NCBI GenBank assembly: GCA_036365145.1
Contig: JAEOAD010000015.1
Span: 41,261,835-41,325,834, forward strand
Source of the DNA: Orientallactaga sibirica
Lineage: Eukaryota; Chordata; Mammalia; Rodentia; Dipodidae
Direction of reading: 5' to 3'
Length of the DNA: 64,000 nucleotides
This document shows positions 47,554 through 59,900 of the stretch, piece by piece; position 1 is the stretch's first letter, and every line of letters starts with the position of its first letter. The position numbers and the translations under genes were made by a program. The notes under the pieces were generated by a model, which saw only the letters and a program-made list of their open reading frames with translations, had not been told where the DNA came from and did not search any database.

Positions 47554-50500
47554 GGAGGGAGAGAGAGAGAGATGAGGCAAACAGAAAGAATGGGCATGTC
47601 AGGGCCTCTAGGCACTGAGATCAAACTCCAGATGCATGCGGACCTTGTGCATCTGGCTTACATGGGTACTGGAGAATCGAACCGGGATCCTTTGGCTTCG
47701 CAGGCAAATGCCTTAACTATTAAGCCATCTCTCCAGCCCTCTCTTTCCTTCCTCCTTCCCTCCCTTCCTTCCTTCCTTCCTTCCTTCCTTCCTTCCTTCC
47801 TTCCTTCCTTCCTTCCTTCCTTCCTCCCCCCCCTCCTTCCTTCCCTCCCCCCCTCCCTCCCTTCCCTCCCCCCCTCCCTCCCTCCCTCCCACCCTCCCTC
47901 CCTCCCTCCCTCCCTCCCTCCCTCCCTCCTTTTCCCGGGGTAGGGTCTTGCTCTAGCTCAGGCTGACCTGGAATTCACTATGTAGTCTCCATGGCCTTGA
48001 ACTCACCGCAATCTTACTTCTGCCTCCTGAGTGCTGGGACTAAAGGCATGTGCCAAACCCAGCATGGCAATCCTCTTACCTCTGCTTCCCTGTGCCACCA
48101 TGTGCTTCCCATGTGCCACTATGCCTAGGTTGGAGTTACCTTTTAGGTAAAACATTAAGGTTTCATACTTTATTGGAGTGAGAACAGATATATTTACATG
48201 GAGATATGCCTATATGGAAAGAATCTCTTACTGACAATTGAAGTAGCACCCTTAGGGAGGTAATCTTGACCCAAAAGTATAGGCACGTGATCTAGGAGTA
48301 GCTGCTCTCTGCCCTCTAGGGCTTAACCGGTTGAGGCTTCTAAGTGCTTGCTAGGCAAAGCCATATAGATTATTTAAATTAGTCAAGGGGTACTTCTATT
48401 TATTTATTTATTTGGGAGAGCAAGAGAGGGAGGGGGGAGAAGAGAGAGAATGGGCACTCCAGGGCCTCTAGCCACTGCAAATGAACTCCAGACGCATGTG
48501 CCACTTTGTGCATCTGGCTTATGTGGGTCCTGGGGAATCAAACTGAGGCCTTTGGCTTTGCAGGCAAACACCTTAACTGCAAAGCCATCTCTCCAGCCCG
48601 GGGTACTTCTTTTGATGTTGAAATATTGCTGTTACTAGAAGTAAGTGGATATGTGGAAGTTTTCCAGTTAGCTCAGTCATTTGGTGAGAGTCTGTGTGGC
48701 CAGTTTGAAGATCTACTTGAGAGCTAATTGATGTGACTAATAAAAAATTGGAGCTAGGGCTTAGAAGGGCATTTGCCTGCAAAGCTGGAGGCCATGGTGC
48801 GCCCATTCTCTCTCTCTGTCTCAAATAAATAAATAAGTAAATAAATAAAATAAAAAATTGGACCTAGAAGTCCTTTTATGTACCAGTACTTTAAGAACCT
48901 TTGGCTACATTGTTCTTGTCCTGTCCTGTCAGGCTTGTTAGGAACATACTCTGATTCATAAGGTCATTTAGTCACCCATGAGATCACTTAAATATCTTTA
49001 CTGTGCAAGGGCTCTGATTTCTTTCTCTTTCTAAATTTTCTTTTATTTTTTGTTTTGGTTTTTACTCACTCTATCCCTGGCTGACCTATATATAACTCAT
49101 TCTGTAGTCCCAGGCTGGCCTCAAACTCTGAGGTAGGATCTCACTCTAACCCAGGCTGACCTGTCATTCACTATGTAGTCTTAGGGTAGCCTTAAAGTTT
49201 TGGCGATCCTTCTACCTCTGCCTCCTGAGTGCTGGGATTAAAGGCGTGTACCCCCATGCCTGGCTTTTTTTTTTTTTTTTTTGAGGTAGTGTGTCACACT
49301 AGCCCAGGCTAGCTCAGTCTATACGCTCAGTCTATACTCTCAGTCAGGCCTTGAACTCAAGCAGTCCTACCTCTGCCCACAGAGTGCTGGGATTAAAGGT
49401 GTGCATTACCACACCCAGCTCTGACTTACTCTGTAAAAAGAAAAAGAAATGGGGTTTTCTTCATTTATTTATTTGAGAGAATGAATGAATATGTATGGGC
49501 ACCATAGGGCCTCTTACCACTGCAGTTGAACTCCAGACACATGCACCACTTTGTGCATCTGGCTTTAAGTGGGTGCTGGAAAATTGAACCGGAGCCATTA
49601 GACTTTGCAAAGCAAGTGCTTTTAACTATTACCTCTCTGTCTAGCCTCTTCATTGATTTTTGTTTAAAACAAGTTCTCTTTCTAACTTTGGTTGGCAAGT
49701 CCAGCTCGACCTAAAGTACCACCACCCCTGGGTCAGTGTATATTCCCTTAGCTCAGAAGTCTTTTGGTTTTTCGAGGTAGGGTCTCACTCTGGTCCAGGC
49801 TGACCTGGAATTCACTATGTAGTCTCAGGGTGGCCTCGAACTCATGGCGATCCTCCTACCTCTGCCTCCCGGGTGCTGGGATTAAAGGCGTGCGCCACCA
49901 CGCCCCGGCCTTCAGAAGTCTGTTTTAAGCCTAATCTGACTGCTATTATCCCTTCCAGGAAAATATGTTGTGTTCTTCTTTTATCCTCTTGACTTCACTT
50001 TTGTTTGCCCCACTGAAATCATTGCATTCAGTGATAGGGCAGAAGAATTTAAGAAACTCAACTGCCAAGTGATTGGTGCTTCTGTGGATTCTCACTTCTG
50101 TCATCTGGCATGGTAAAGTTCTTGGTCTATTTATTTGAGAGAGAGAGAGAGAATATGAATGAATGAGAATGGGGAGAATGGGTGGGCCTGGGTCTCTAGC
50201 CACTACAGATGAACTCCAGACACAGGTGCAATCATGTATATCTGGCTTGTGTGGGTTCTGGGGAATAAAACCTGAGTCCTTAGGCTTTGTAGGCAAGTGC
50301 TTTTAACAACTAAGCCATCTCTCCAGCCTGGATTTTTATTTTCTTTTATTTATTTATTTATTTATTGGTTTTTTGAGGTAGGGTCTCACGCTGGCCCAGG
50401 CTGACCTGGAATTAACTATGTAGTCTCAGGGTGGCCTCGAAATCTCAGCGATCCTCCTACCTCTGCCTCCCGAGTGCTGGGATTAAAGGCGTGCGCCACC

Positions 50501-53500
50501 ACGCCCCGCTGTTGTAATTATTTTTTCTTGGGTAGGGTCTCACACTATTTTAGGCTGACTGGAAATTCACTCTGTAGTCCCAGGCTGGCTTCAAACTCCA
50601 AGAGATCCTTCTATCTCTGCCTCCCAAGTGCTGGGATTAAAGTGTATGTGTCTGGAGTGGTTTTGTGGGGTTATTACCACACATGGCATAGATTTCCTTT
50701 CCTTTTTCTTTTCCTTTCCTTTCCTTTCCTTTCCTTTCCTTTCCTTTCCTTTCCTTTCCTTTCCTTTCCTTTCCTTTCCTCTTTTCTTCTTTCCTTCCTT
50801 CCTTCCTTCCTTCCTTCCTTCCTTCCTTCCTTCCTTCCTTCCCTTCCTTCCTTCCCTTTCCCTTTCCCTTCCCTCTTCCCTCTTCCCTCTTCCCTCTTCC
50901 CTCTTCCCTCTTCCCTCTTCCCTCTTCCCTCTTCCCTCTTCCCTCTTCCCTTCCCTTCCCTCTTCCCTTCCCTCTTCCCTTCTCCCTCCCCTCCTCCCTC
51001 CCTCCCTCCCTTTCGATAGGATTTCACTCTAGTCCAGTAGTTCAGGCTGACCTGGAGTTCTGTAGTCTTAGAGTGGCCTTGAACTCATGGTGATCTTCCT
51101 ACCTGTGCCTCCCAAGTACTGGGATTAAAGGCGTGTGCTACCACACCCGGCAGTATAGATTTCTTAAGCAGTAATTTGGGCTGTTTTGTTTTGTTTTGTT
51201 TTCCGAGGTAGGGTCTCACTCTAGCTCAGGCTGACCTGGAAGTCACTATGTAGTCTCAGGGGTGGCCTCACACTCATGGCAGTCCTCCTACCTCTGCCTC
51301 CTGAGTCCTGGGATTAAAGGCATGTGCCACCATGCCTGGCTTTTTTTTTTTTTTTTTTTTTTTGGCTTTTCAAACTAGGGTCTCACTCTACCTCAGGCTG
51401 ACCTGGAATACACTATATAGTCTCAGGGTGGCCTTGAACTCACAGTGATCCTCCTACCTCTGCCTCCCAAGTGCTGGGATTAAAGGTATGCGCCACCATA
51501 CCAGGTGGGGAGATTTTTTTTTTTAAATGTGTATGGGGGGGGTGCCACACACGGAGGCCATGGAAAGATGGGTGTCCTTTATCCCCTTTCTGCCTTATTT
51601 CCCTGAGATAGATTCCATCACTCAACCAAGAGTTGCCAGTTTTTTGGTTTGACTAGCTGACCACGCAGCCTCAGCTATCGTCCTATCCACATCTTTCAGA
51701 AGTTTGGCAATTGACTTTATTGGTTCGCATGCCTTGGCAGCAGAGAAACAGCTTGAGTTACAGTTAATTGGCCAGCCTTAAGTATTTGTTTTTGGTGTTT
51801 TTTTTTTTGTTTGTTTGTTTGTTTCTTGGTTTGGTTTTTTCAAGGTAGGGTGTTAATCTAGCCTAGGCTGACCTGGGATTCACTATGTAGTCTCAGGGTA
51901 GCCTTGAACTCATAGTGATCCTCCTACCTCTGCTGGGATTAAAGGCGTGCATCACCATGCCCAGCAGCCTTAGGTTTTTTTTTTTTTTTTTGGAGAGAGA
52001 CAGAGGGAGAGGAAGGCAGATAGAGATGGGCGTGCCAGCAGTATTGCGCCCTTGCATCACTTTGCATCTGGCTAAACGTGGGACCTGGAGATTGGAGCCA
52101 GCTTTCTTAGGCTTAGAAGGTAGGCGCCTTAACTGCTAAGCCATCTCCCAGCCCCCTTTTTTTTTTGTTTTTTTTAATTTGAGAGAGACAGAGAATGGGT
52201 GCGCCAGGGCCTTTCAACTGCTGTGAATGAACTCCAGGCGCGTGCACCCCCTTGTGCACACGTGTGATATTGCGCACTTGGGACACTTTTGTATCTGGCT
52301 AAATGTGGGACCTGGAGGTTTAAATAGGGGTTCTTAGGCTTTGCAGGCAGGAGCCTTAACTGGTAAGCCATCTCTCCAGCCCAAGTATTTTTATTTAATC
52401 ATTTTTTTGTTGGAACACCTTTGAAGTTTCTGGAAGAAGTTAGATAACCTACAGGGAAAGTTAGTCGGTACAGTAATCTTGCTACACAGGAATTTGAATG
52501 AATCTGATTCTAAGAATGTCTTTTGCTGTAGGATCAACACTCCAAAGAAACAAGGAGGACTGGGACCCATGAACATTCCTTTGATATCTGATCCTAAGCG
52601 AACCATTGCTCAGGATTATGGAGTCTTGAAGGCTGATGAAGGTATCTCCTTCAGGTATGTATCTTCAGGGTCAGAGGTGGCATTTCATTGTGAGAACTTC
52701 CCTGGTTGCTGAAAACCATGTATTTATTATTTATTTTTCTTTTTTGTTTTTTTGAGGTAGGATTCTTGCTCTAGCCCAGGCTGACCTGGAATTCACTAGG
52801 TAGTCTCAGGATAGATAGCCTTGAACTCACGGTCAGCCTGGACTAGAGTAAGACCCTACTTTGAAAAATCAAAAAGAATTTTTTTGTATCTTAACAAAGC
52901 AAAAATATAATGCCTCTCTCTCCATCCTTGATCTCTTCTTCCCAGGGGCCTCTTTATCATTGATGATAAAGGTATTCTTAGGCAGATCACTATTAATGAC
53001 CTTCCTGTTGGCCGTTCTGTGGATGAAATTCTGAGACTAGTTCAGGCCTTCCAGTTCACTGATAAACATGGGGAAGGTAAGTCATTTGCCTACTAAAGGG
53101 ATAACAGTGGTGATGGGTGGGAAAGATGTTAAGAACAAAGGATGTGAAACAGGTCTAGCCTACTGAGTGTTTCGAGCCAGCTTGCTCTTGCCCTTTCTCC
53201 GCTATGGATGTGTACAGTGTGAGCTGGCTGCTATGCTTTTCTCTGCCACAATGAAATTTCCCCTAGAAATTATAAACCTAAAACAAACCCTTTTATTTTT
53301 GGGCTTTTTTTTGTTGTTGTTTCTGTTTTTGTTTTTCTAGGTAGGGTCTCTCTCTAGCTCAGGCTGACCTGGAATTCACTATGTATTCTCAGGCTGGCCT
53401 CAAACTCATGGTGATTCTTTTACCTGTGCTCCACAAGTGCTGGGATTAAAGGCATGCACCATGCTTGAGTTATTTATTTATGTATTCTTTTTGGTTTTTC

Positions 53501-54352
53501 AGTGTAGGGTCTAGAGTGAAACCCTACCTCGAAAAACAAAAAATTAATGTTTAGCTGGGCGTGGTGATGCATGCCTTTAATCCCAGCACTCGGGAGGCAG
53601 AGGTAGGAGGATCGCCGTGAGTTCGAGGCCACCCTGAGACTAAATAGTTAATTCCAGGTCAGCCTGGACCAGAGTGAGACCCTACCTTGAACCCCCCCCC
53701 AAAAAAAAAAAAATGTTTGCCTATTGTTTATGGGGCTTGGGGTGATTGATTTCAGCTGTGTACCTCTTAGATTTTTTTCTTTGACTGTAGTTAATAGAGT
53801 TGTTGGAATGAGACTACCTTATTCCAACCAAGAGGTAGTTTTTTTTTTTTTTGGCATGTGTGGTATGTATTCGTGTATGAATTTGTGTGCTTGCATATAG
53901 AGTTTGGCATTGGCTAACTAGAGAGCAGTATGTGCAGAAGTATGTGTGGATAACAATAATCATAATATTTTTAAAAATGATTTATTTGCACATGTATGTA
54001 CATATAGGTGCACCAGGTCTCTTGGTGCTTGTCTAGGTTTTCATGAATTCCTGGGGAACTGAAGGCAAGCAAGGACCTGGGAAAACTTGGAGCCATCTCC
54101 CTAGCCCCTGGCCAAGTAAATTTCCTGAGACTGCCTTCTTGTGAGGCATGAGATTCAGTGCTAAGATAAAAGAACAGGGTTTTTAGACTTGCTTTCTTTT
54201 CTTTGTGGTTTTTTCTTTTTGTTTTGTTTTGTTGTGTTTTGGTTTTTCAAGGTAGGGTCTCACTCTAGCTCAGGCTGACCTGGAACTTACTATGTAGTCT
54301 CAGGGTTGCCTCAAAGTCAGGTGATCCACTGTCTCTGCCTCCCAAGGCTTGC

Positions 54353-54397
<45 letters not shown>

Positions 54398-55936
54398 TTA
54401 TTTATTTGAGAGAGAGAATGGGTGTGGCAGGGCCTCCAGTCACTGCAAACGAACTACAGATGCATGTACCACCTTGTGCATCTGGCTTATGTGGGTGCTG
54501 GGGAATCAAACTGAGGTCCTTTGGCTTTGCAGGAAAACACCTTAACTGCTAAGCCATCTCTCCAGCCCGTTTTTTTTTTGTTTTTTTTTTTTTTTTGGTT
54601 TTTCGAGGTAGGGTCTCACTCTGGCCCAGGCTGACCTGGAATTAACTATGTAGTCTCAGGGTGGCCTTGAACTCACGGCAATCCTCCTACCTCTGCCTCC
54701 CGAGTGCTGGGATTAAAGGTGTGCGCCACCATGCCCGACCCTGTTTTGGTTTTTTGAGGTAGTGTCTTGCTGTAGTCCAGGATGAACTGGAATTTACTAT
54801 GCAGTCTCAGGCTGGCCTCGAACTCCTACTTCTGCCTCCCAAGTGCTAGGACCTGGCTCAAAACTTTTTTTTTTTTTTAAAGATCAAGGGCTGGAGAGAT
54901 GGCTTAGCAATTAAGGCACTTGCTTGCAAAACCAAAGGCCCTAGGTTCGATTCCCCAGGACTCATGTAAGCCAGATGGACAAGGTGGCGCATGTGTCTGA
55001 AGTTGTTTGCAGTGACTGGAGGCCCTGGCACACCCATTTTCTCTCTCCAATAAATAAAATTTTTAAAAAAGTCAAATAAATTTGCTCTTGTAAAGTTGCT
55101 AACCTTACACTTGAAACTTGATTAAATATTTGCAGAGTATTTTTTTATTGTCCGGTATTAGGGGTTGAACCTAGAGCCTTGTATATACTAGTTAAATCCT
55201 CTACCAGAGGGCTGCATAACTTTAATCCCGCTATTTTATTTAGAATTCACTCTGGGGCTGGAGAGATGGCTTAGCAGTTAAGGCATTTGCCTGCAAAGCC
55301 AAAGGACCCAGGTTCCAGTTCCCCAGGATCCATGTAAGCCAGATGCACAAAGGGGCACATGCATCTGGAGTTTGTTTGCAGTGGCTAGAGGCCCTGGCAT
55401 GACCATTCTCTATTTCCTCCCTCTCTCTCTTTCTCTGCTTGCAATTAAATAAATAAAAATTTAAAAAGAATTAAAAAATAGAACTCACTCTATAGCCTAG
55501 GCTGGCCTTTGAAATCCATGGCCATCTTCCTACTTCAGCCTTCTGAGTGTTGGGATTAAATATGCGCACTACCACACCTGGCTTCCATCACTGTTTTTAC
55601 TCAGTTGTCCAAATATGGACTCAGCCTTTTCATTTTTTTAATTTTTTTGAGGCAGGGTCTCTCTTTGTTTCTCTGGCCCAAACTGGCCTTGAATTTGTTG
55701 TAGTCCTGCCTCAGCCTCCTGTGTGCTGCAGTTATAGGTCTGAGCCACTGTATAGCTTAAATCTAGGTTCGAGGCAACCTCTTGTGCAAGGGGGGAGGAT
55801 AGTACATGCTATCAAGCAAGTTATTAATTAGTGGTTCCTTTCTCTTGCAGTGTGCCCAGCTGGCTGGAAACCTGGCAGTGATACCATCAAGCCCGATGTC
55901 CAGAAGAGCAAGGAATATTTTTCCAAGCAGAAGTGA
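46507..55936 (+). CDS. PRDX1: Peroxiredoxin 1 (PRDX1), five coding exons
   Basis: Typical 2-Cys peroxiredoxin that reduces H2O2 and organic hydroperoxides in the cytosol and nucleus using thioredoxin. It also acts in redox signalling and, as decamers, as a chaperone. Coding exons: 46507-46612, 49959-50112, 52532-52654, 52946-53076 and 55851-55936. All junctions are AG/GT and phases agree (106+154+123+131+86 = 600 nt, 199 residues plus stop, the family length). The protein starts [13 protein letters not shown]. The peroxidatic Cys52 is in FVCPTE, the resolving Cys173 in VCPAGWKPG, and the GGLG motif and C-terminal YF helix (KEYFSKQK) that mark hyperoxidation-sensitive eukaryotic enzymes are present. 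No frameshift or stop is seen, so the gene looks functional. The start is the conserved ATG 11 bp into exon 2. Regulation is probably via the ARE in its CpG promoter. It is convergent with MMACHC. Confidence 0.98.
46613..49958. repeat. PRDX1 intron 2 repeats
   Basis: DIP(-) at 46770-46970, 47080-47220, 47500-47740, 48410-48600 and 49470-49650. Partial DIP(+) at 48745-48830. B1(-) at 47245-47330, 47390-47430 (partial), 47935-48060, 49050-49265 (two overlapping fragments), 49283-49425 and 49768-49912. A polypyrimidine (TTCC/CCTT)n tract lies at 47740-47935 and (CCTC)n at 47325-47360. Confidence 0.75.
49959..50112 (+). CDS. PRDX1: PRDX1 coding exon 2
   Basis: Residues 36-87. Carries the thioredoxin-fold strand and the peroxidatic Cys in DFTFVCPTE, plus the second Cys motif SHFCHLAW. 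Acceptor CCTTCCAG, donor CATG then GTAAAG. Confidence 0.98.
50113..52531. repeat. PRDX1 intron 3 repeats
   Basis: DIP(-) 50125-50330, B1(-) 50370-50510, 50530-50650, 51015-51150, 51195-51342, 51367-51508 and 51838-51965, DIP(-) 51985-52155 and 52180-52383. Includes the long polypyrimidine tract at 50695-51012. 51510-51780 is unique. Confidence 0.75.
50695..51012 (+). repeat. ~320-bp polypyrimidine tract
   Basis: An almost uninterrupted C/T strand in three successive forms: (TTTCC)n, then (TTCC)n, then (CTCTTCC)n and CCTCC. Open frames across it in both orientations (SF/PF- or EGKR-rich) are artefacts of the repeat. Confidence 0.95.
52532..52654 (+). CDS. PRDX1: PRDX1 coding exon 3
   Basis: Residues 87-128, including the GGLGP loop and [12 protein letters not shown]. 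Acceptor TTTGCTGTAG, donor TTCAG then GTATGT. Confidence 0.98.
52946..53076 (+). CDS. PRDX1: PRDX1 coding exon 4
   Basis: Residues 128-172, with [13 protein letters not shown] and [10 protein letters not shown]. It is separated from the previous exon by a compact 291-bp intron. Donor GAAG then GTAAGT. Confidence 0.98.
53077..55850. repeat. PRDX1 intron 5 repeats
   Basis: URR1-like 3' part at 53166-53300. B1(-) at 53330-53470, 54243-54345, 54600-54740 and 54755-54850. B1(+) at 53553-53690, with a B1 tail fragment at 53505-53545. DIP(-) at 54395-54570. DIP(+) at 54888-55060 and 55254-55450. (ATT)n at 54355-54395. 53720-54170 is mostly unique. Confidence 0.75.
55851..55936 (+). CDS. PRDX1: PRDX1 coding exon 5 (last)
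   Basis: Residues 172-199 and TGA. Contains the resolving Cys (VCPAGWKPG) and the C-terminal YF motif. Acceptor TTTCTCTTGCAG. Confidence 0.98.
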
Positions 55937-56208
55937 GCACTGGGCCCCTTTAGTGCCAGGATGCAGTGGACAGCCAGAAGAAATTTTTTTTTTGTACCTT
56001 TTTTTCCCCCCCAAGTTAAAATACAATAATATGGTGTGGTTGGAGAAAAGCCTTCCTTGATGGGTTGGTGAGGTCAGCTTTTTCTTTCACTGGTGGGAAT
56101 AGCCTGAGTTGTGTTGTAGGGCAGACCATCTAATGTATATTATGTACAAGTAGTGGAGTAGTCCCAGTAACTTTTGTAATGTCTATTAAAGTTGAATTTA
56201 GACCTTGG
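55937..56208 (+). terminator. PRDX1: PRDX1 3' UTR and poly(A) signal
   Basis: The UTR contains a T-rich tract at 55986-56010. It ends about 15-20 bp after ATTAAA at 56185-56190, the likely cleavage signal. SINEs begin just after (B1(-) at 56240). Confidence 0.7.
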
Positions 56209-59200
56209 CAATTCTTCGTTTTTTGTTTTGTTTTGTTTTCTGAGGTAGGGTCTCACTCTAGCTCAGGCTGACCTGGAATTCACTACGTATTCTCACTCTT
56301 GGTGATCCTCCTATCTCTGCCTCCAGAATGTTGGGATTAAAGGCGTGTGCTACCACACCTGGCTGATTCTTCATTTTAGATAACATTAACCTTTGAATTT
56401 ACCTTTCTTTTTTTCTAAAATATTTTATTTTTATTTATTTATTTGAGGGGGGAGGGAAGGAGGAAGAATGGGTATGCCAGGGCCTCCAGCACCTGCAAGC
56501 ATATGTGCCACCTGGTGCACCTGGCTTATGTGGGTCCTGGGGAATTGAACCTGGATCCTTTGGCTTTGCAGGCAAGTGCCTTTACTGCTAAGCTATCTCC
56601 AGCCCAGAATTTACTTAAGGGGGAAAATGATATGAGCTGCCTCAAAATCCCTTACAATGAAGGGAAATACATTACAGGTAACAAAGTATTTTTTTTTTTC
56701 GAGGTAGGGTCTCACTCTGGCCCAGGCTGACCTGAAATTAACTGTGTAGTCTCAGGGTGGCCTCGAACTCATGGTGATCCTCCTACCTCTGCCTCCCACG
56801 TGCTGGGGTTAAAGGCGTGCACCACCATGCCCGGCTGACAAAGTAGAAGAGCAAGCAGGGCTTGACATTTTCTTTAGTAGTGTCACTGGTGAGTTGCCCA
56901 TGTTCTACACTATAATGTTTCATTCATGGTCATGTAAGCAACCCTAATTTCAAACTCATGGGGCACCATGAAAAAACAAAACACCCCATGAAAGTATTAG
57001 GAGGCACTGGAGAGATGGTTTGGGATTAAATGTGCTTGCTTACAAGGCCTGCTTGCCAAGATTTGATTCCCCAGTACCCACATATGCCGAGTGGCACAGC
57101 TATCTGGAGTTTCTTTGCAGTGACAGGATGCCCTCCTGTGTCTGGGTGTTTTTTCTGCTTGCGTATTAAAATATGGGACCAAGGAAGAGGGATTCAGCAG
57201 GATGGGGAGGGAAGTTAAAGTAAAAGTACAGCATAGTGTACATAGTGAGATTGAGGCTAACTTTAGCTAGAGTGAGACCTTAGGCAAAGATACCAAACAT
57301 GGGCTGCTGAGATAGCTTAACAGTAAAGGCACTTGCCTGCAAAGCCAAAGGACCCAGGTTCAGTTCCCCAGGACGCATGTAAGCCATATACACAAGGTGG
57401 CACATGCATCTAAAGTTTGTTGGCAGTGGCTGGAGGTCTTGGTGTACCCATTCTTTGTGTCTTTCCCTCTCTCAAATAAAAATATTTAAAAAAAAATCAG
57501 CCTCCCACCAAACCCTTGTTACAGTCACAGTTCTGTATTCATAAGTATGCATTTCACAAACATGCATACTTCTGTTTTTATATATGAAGGAGATCATGGA
57601 ACTGAGGCAAATATCCATAATTACTAGAAAGTAGGGAATGCCAGGGCCAGACAGATGTGTCTGAGTCTGGCTATATGAGGTTACTGAGGAATCAAACCTG
57701 GTCCAGCAGCCTTGGCAAGCAAGCAGCTTTAACTGCTGAGCCATCTTCCCAGCCCTATTTTGAGGTGGGGTCTCTTGTAGACCAGGATAGTGATCCTCCA
57801 CCTCCCACATGCTGAAATTATAGGTGTGTACTACCATGTCCAGCTCATCACTTAGAAATCCATATTTTCAATGTCATTTTACAGTTAATCTTTTCCAATA
57901 GCTGTTGACCTCATTACACTGTAACAATGGATGAGATGGCCAAAAGACGGATGTAAATCAAGACTGTGCAATTTGAATTGCACAAATACATGGCATAGAT
58001 GGGACTAGAAATTACTTAAAAGCTTATTCTCATAAGCCGATACTATCTACTCCAGCTGAGGAAAGAAGAGGAGGAAAAGTTACTTGAACCTGGTGCAGAA
58101 GTAGATAACCTTGAATCAAAATCCTGCCTCATGCAGGGTGTACTAGTGCATGCCTTTAATCCTAGCACTGAGGAGGCAGAGGTAGGTGGATCACCATGAA
58201 TTTGGGGCCATCTTGAGACTACATAGTGAGTTCTAGATCATCTTGGGCTAGAGAGTAAGACCCTGTCTCAAAAAGTTACTTGGGGGCTGGAGAGATGGCT
58301 TAGTGGTTAAGGCGCCTGCCTCCTAAGCCTAAGAACGCTGGTTCCAATCTCCAGGTCCCACGTTTAGCCAGATGCAAAGTGACACAAGGGCGCAATGCTG
58401 CACTTGACCACAAGGGGGCGCACAATCTGGATTTCGTTCACAGCAGCTGAGAGACTGCTGGCGTGCCCATTCTCTGTCTCCCTCTCCCTCTCTCTGTGTC
58501 TCTCCCCGCCCCCCCAAAAAAATTGGGGGGCTGGAGAAATGGCTTAGCAGTTAAGGTGTTTGCCTGCGAAGCCAAAGGATCACGGTTCGATTCTCTAGGA
58601 CCCATGTAAGCCACATGCACAAGGGGCACATGCATCTGGAGTTTGTTTGCAGTGGCTGGAAGCCCTGGCAAGCCCATTCTCTCTCTGCTTCTCTTCTATC
58701 TCTCTCTCTGCTTGCAAATAAATAAATAAATAAAGGTCAGAGTTTCTTTAAAAAAAAAGTTGGGAAGCTGGGCATGGTGGTGCATGCTTTTAATCCCAGC
58801 ACTCAGGCAGAGGTAGGAGGATTGCCTTGAGTTCGAGGTCATCCTGAGACTCCATAGTGAATTCAGGTCAGCCTGGGCTAGAAAACAAAACAAAAGTTAC
58901 TTGGACACTGGTATTTTCTGTAAAAGCAGAATTGGGGGGCTGAAGGTATTGCTTAGCGGTTAAGGTGCTTGCCTGCAAAGCCAGACCAGAGGATCCAGGT
59001 TCAATTCCTCAGGACCCACGTAAGCCAGATGGCACAAGATGGTGCATGCGTCTGGAGTTTGTTTACAGTGGCTGGAGGCCCTAGCGCGCCTATTCTGTCT
59101 CTCAAGCACATAAATAAAATAAAAAAAAAAAAAAGGATTGAAATGTCCAGTTGTGGTACATACCAGTGATAAAATACTACAAGTGCTCTTGCAGTTTCAT

Positions 59201-59750
59201 GAGCAGTTGAAGATTCCTAGACCTTCAGTATTAACTACCATACTATCACCTAAGTATTGGTCAGGCATTTGAGCTTATGTGGGGAGCACTACTTCAGGTC
59301 CTCTAATAAATAGTACCTTAGAGTACTTCAAATGCTAACAGGCAAGAAGTCTAAAATTCTGCTGGGCATAGTGGCACATGCCTTTAATTCCAGCACTTGG
59401 GAGGCTGAGGTAAAGGATCTGCTTTGAGTTTGAGGCTAGCCTGAAATCCCAGACTACCTTGAAATACTCCCACCCCCAAAGGAAAAATGTCTAAGATTCC
59501 AAGACAGATGGTGATTTCTTTTTCTTTTTAAATGTTTTATGTATTTATTTGACCGAGAACTAAGGAGAGAGAGGGAGAGAATGGGCATGGCAGGGTCTCC
59601 AGCCACTGCAAACATACTCCAGACACGTGCACCCCCTTGTGCAGCTGGCTAATGTGGGTCCTGGGGAATTGAACTTGGGTCCTTGGCTTTGCAGGCAAAC
59701 GCCTTAACTGCTAAGCCAGCCTGATAGATGGTGATTTCTGTATCAGTCTT
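56209..59750. repeat. PRDX1-MMACHC intergenic SINEs
   Basis: B1(-) 56240-56365 and 56698-56838. DIP(-) 56430-56605, 57640-57755 and 59550-59725. DIP(+) 57005-57160, 57300-57480, 58283-58510 (long variant), 58530-58730 and 58938-59115. B1(+) 58130-58275, 58770-58890 and 59365-59460. 56840-57000, 57760-58130 and 59120-59360 are unique. A near-perfect palindrome (GTGCAATT-TG-AATTGCAC) lies at 57966-57983. Confidence 0.75.
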
Positions 59751-59754
59751 AGTA

Positions 59755-59900
59755 TTTATTTGACTTGTCTTGACAAATGTAACATAAGCCTTATTCTCAT
59801 TGAAGATCTATTATCAAGGAGTTGTACCCAAAATAAAACTTCCTTTGTCAAAATCAGTTAATTCCTACCACCATAAATTGGATTCCATAGGATGAATGTA
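59755..59900 (-). terminator. MMACHC: MMACHC proximal 3' UTR, candidate poly(A) signal
   Basis: A minus-strand AATAAA (plus TTTATT at 59755-59760) lies about 140 nt after the stop. The human 3' UTR is longer, so a distal site is possible. Confidence 0.35.

Noticed and set aside
47431..47943. 170-codon frame rich in SLPPSLP
   Set aside because: It reads through a DIP SINE, (GA)n and (TTCC)n repeats. No gene signal.
50474..51032. Frames of 117-181 codons across the polypyrimidine tract
   Set aside because: They are translations of (TTTCC)n/(TTCC)n/(CTCTTCC)n microsatellite in different frames.
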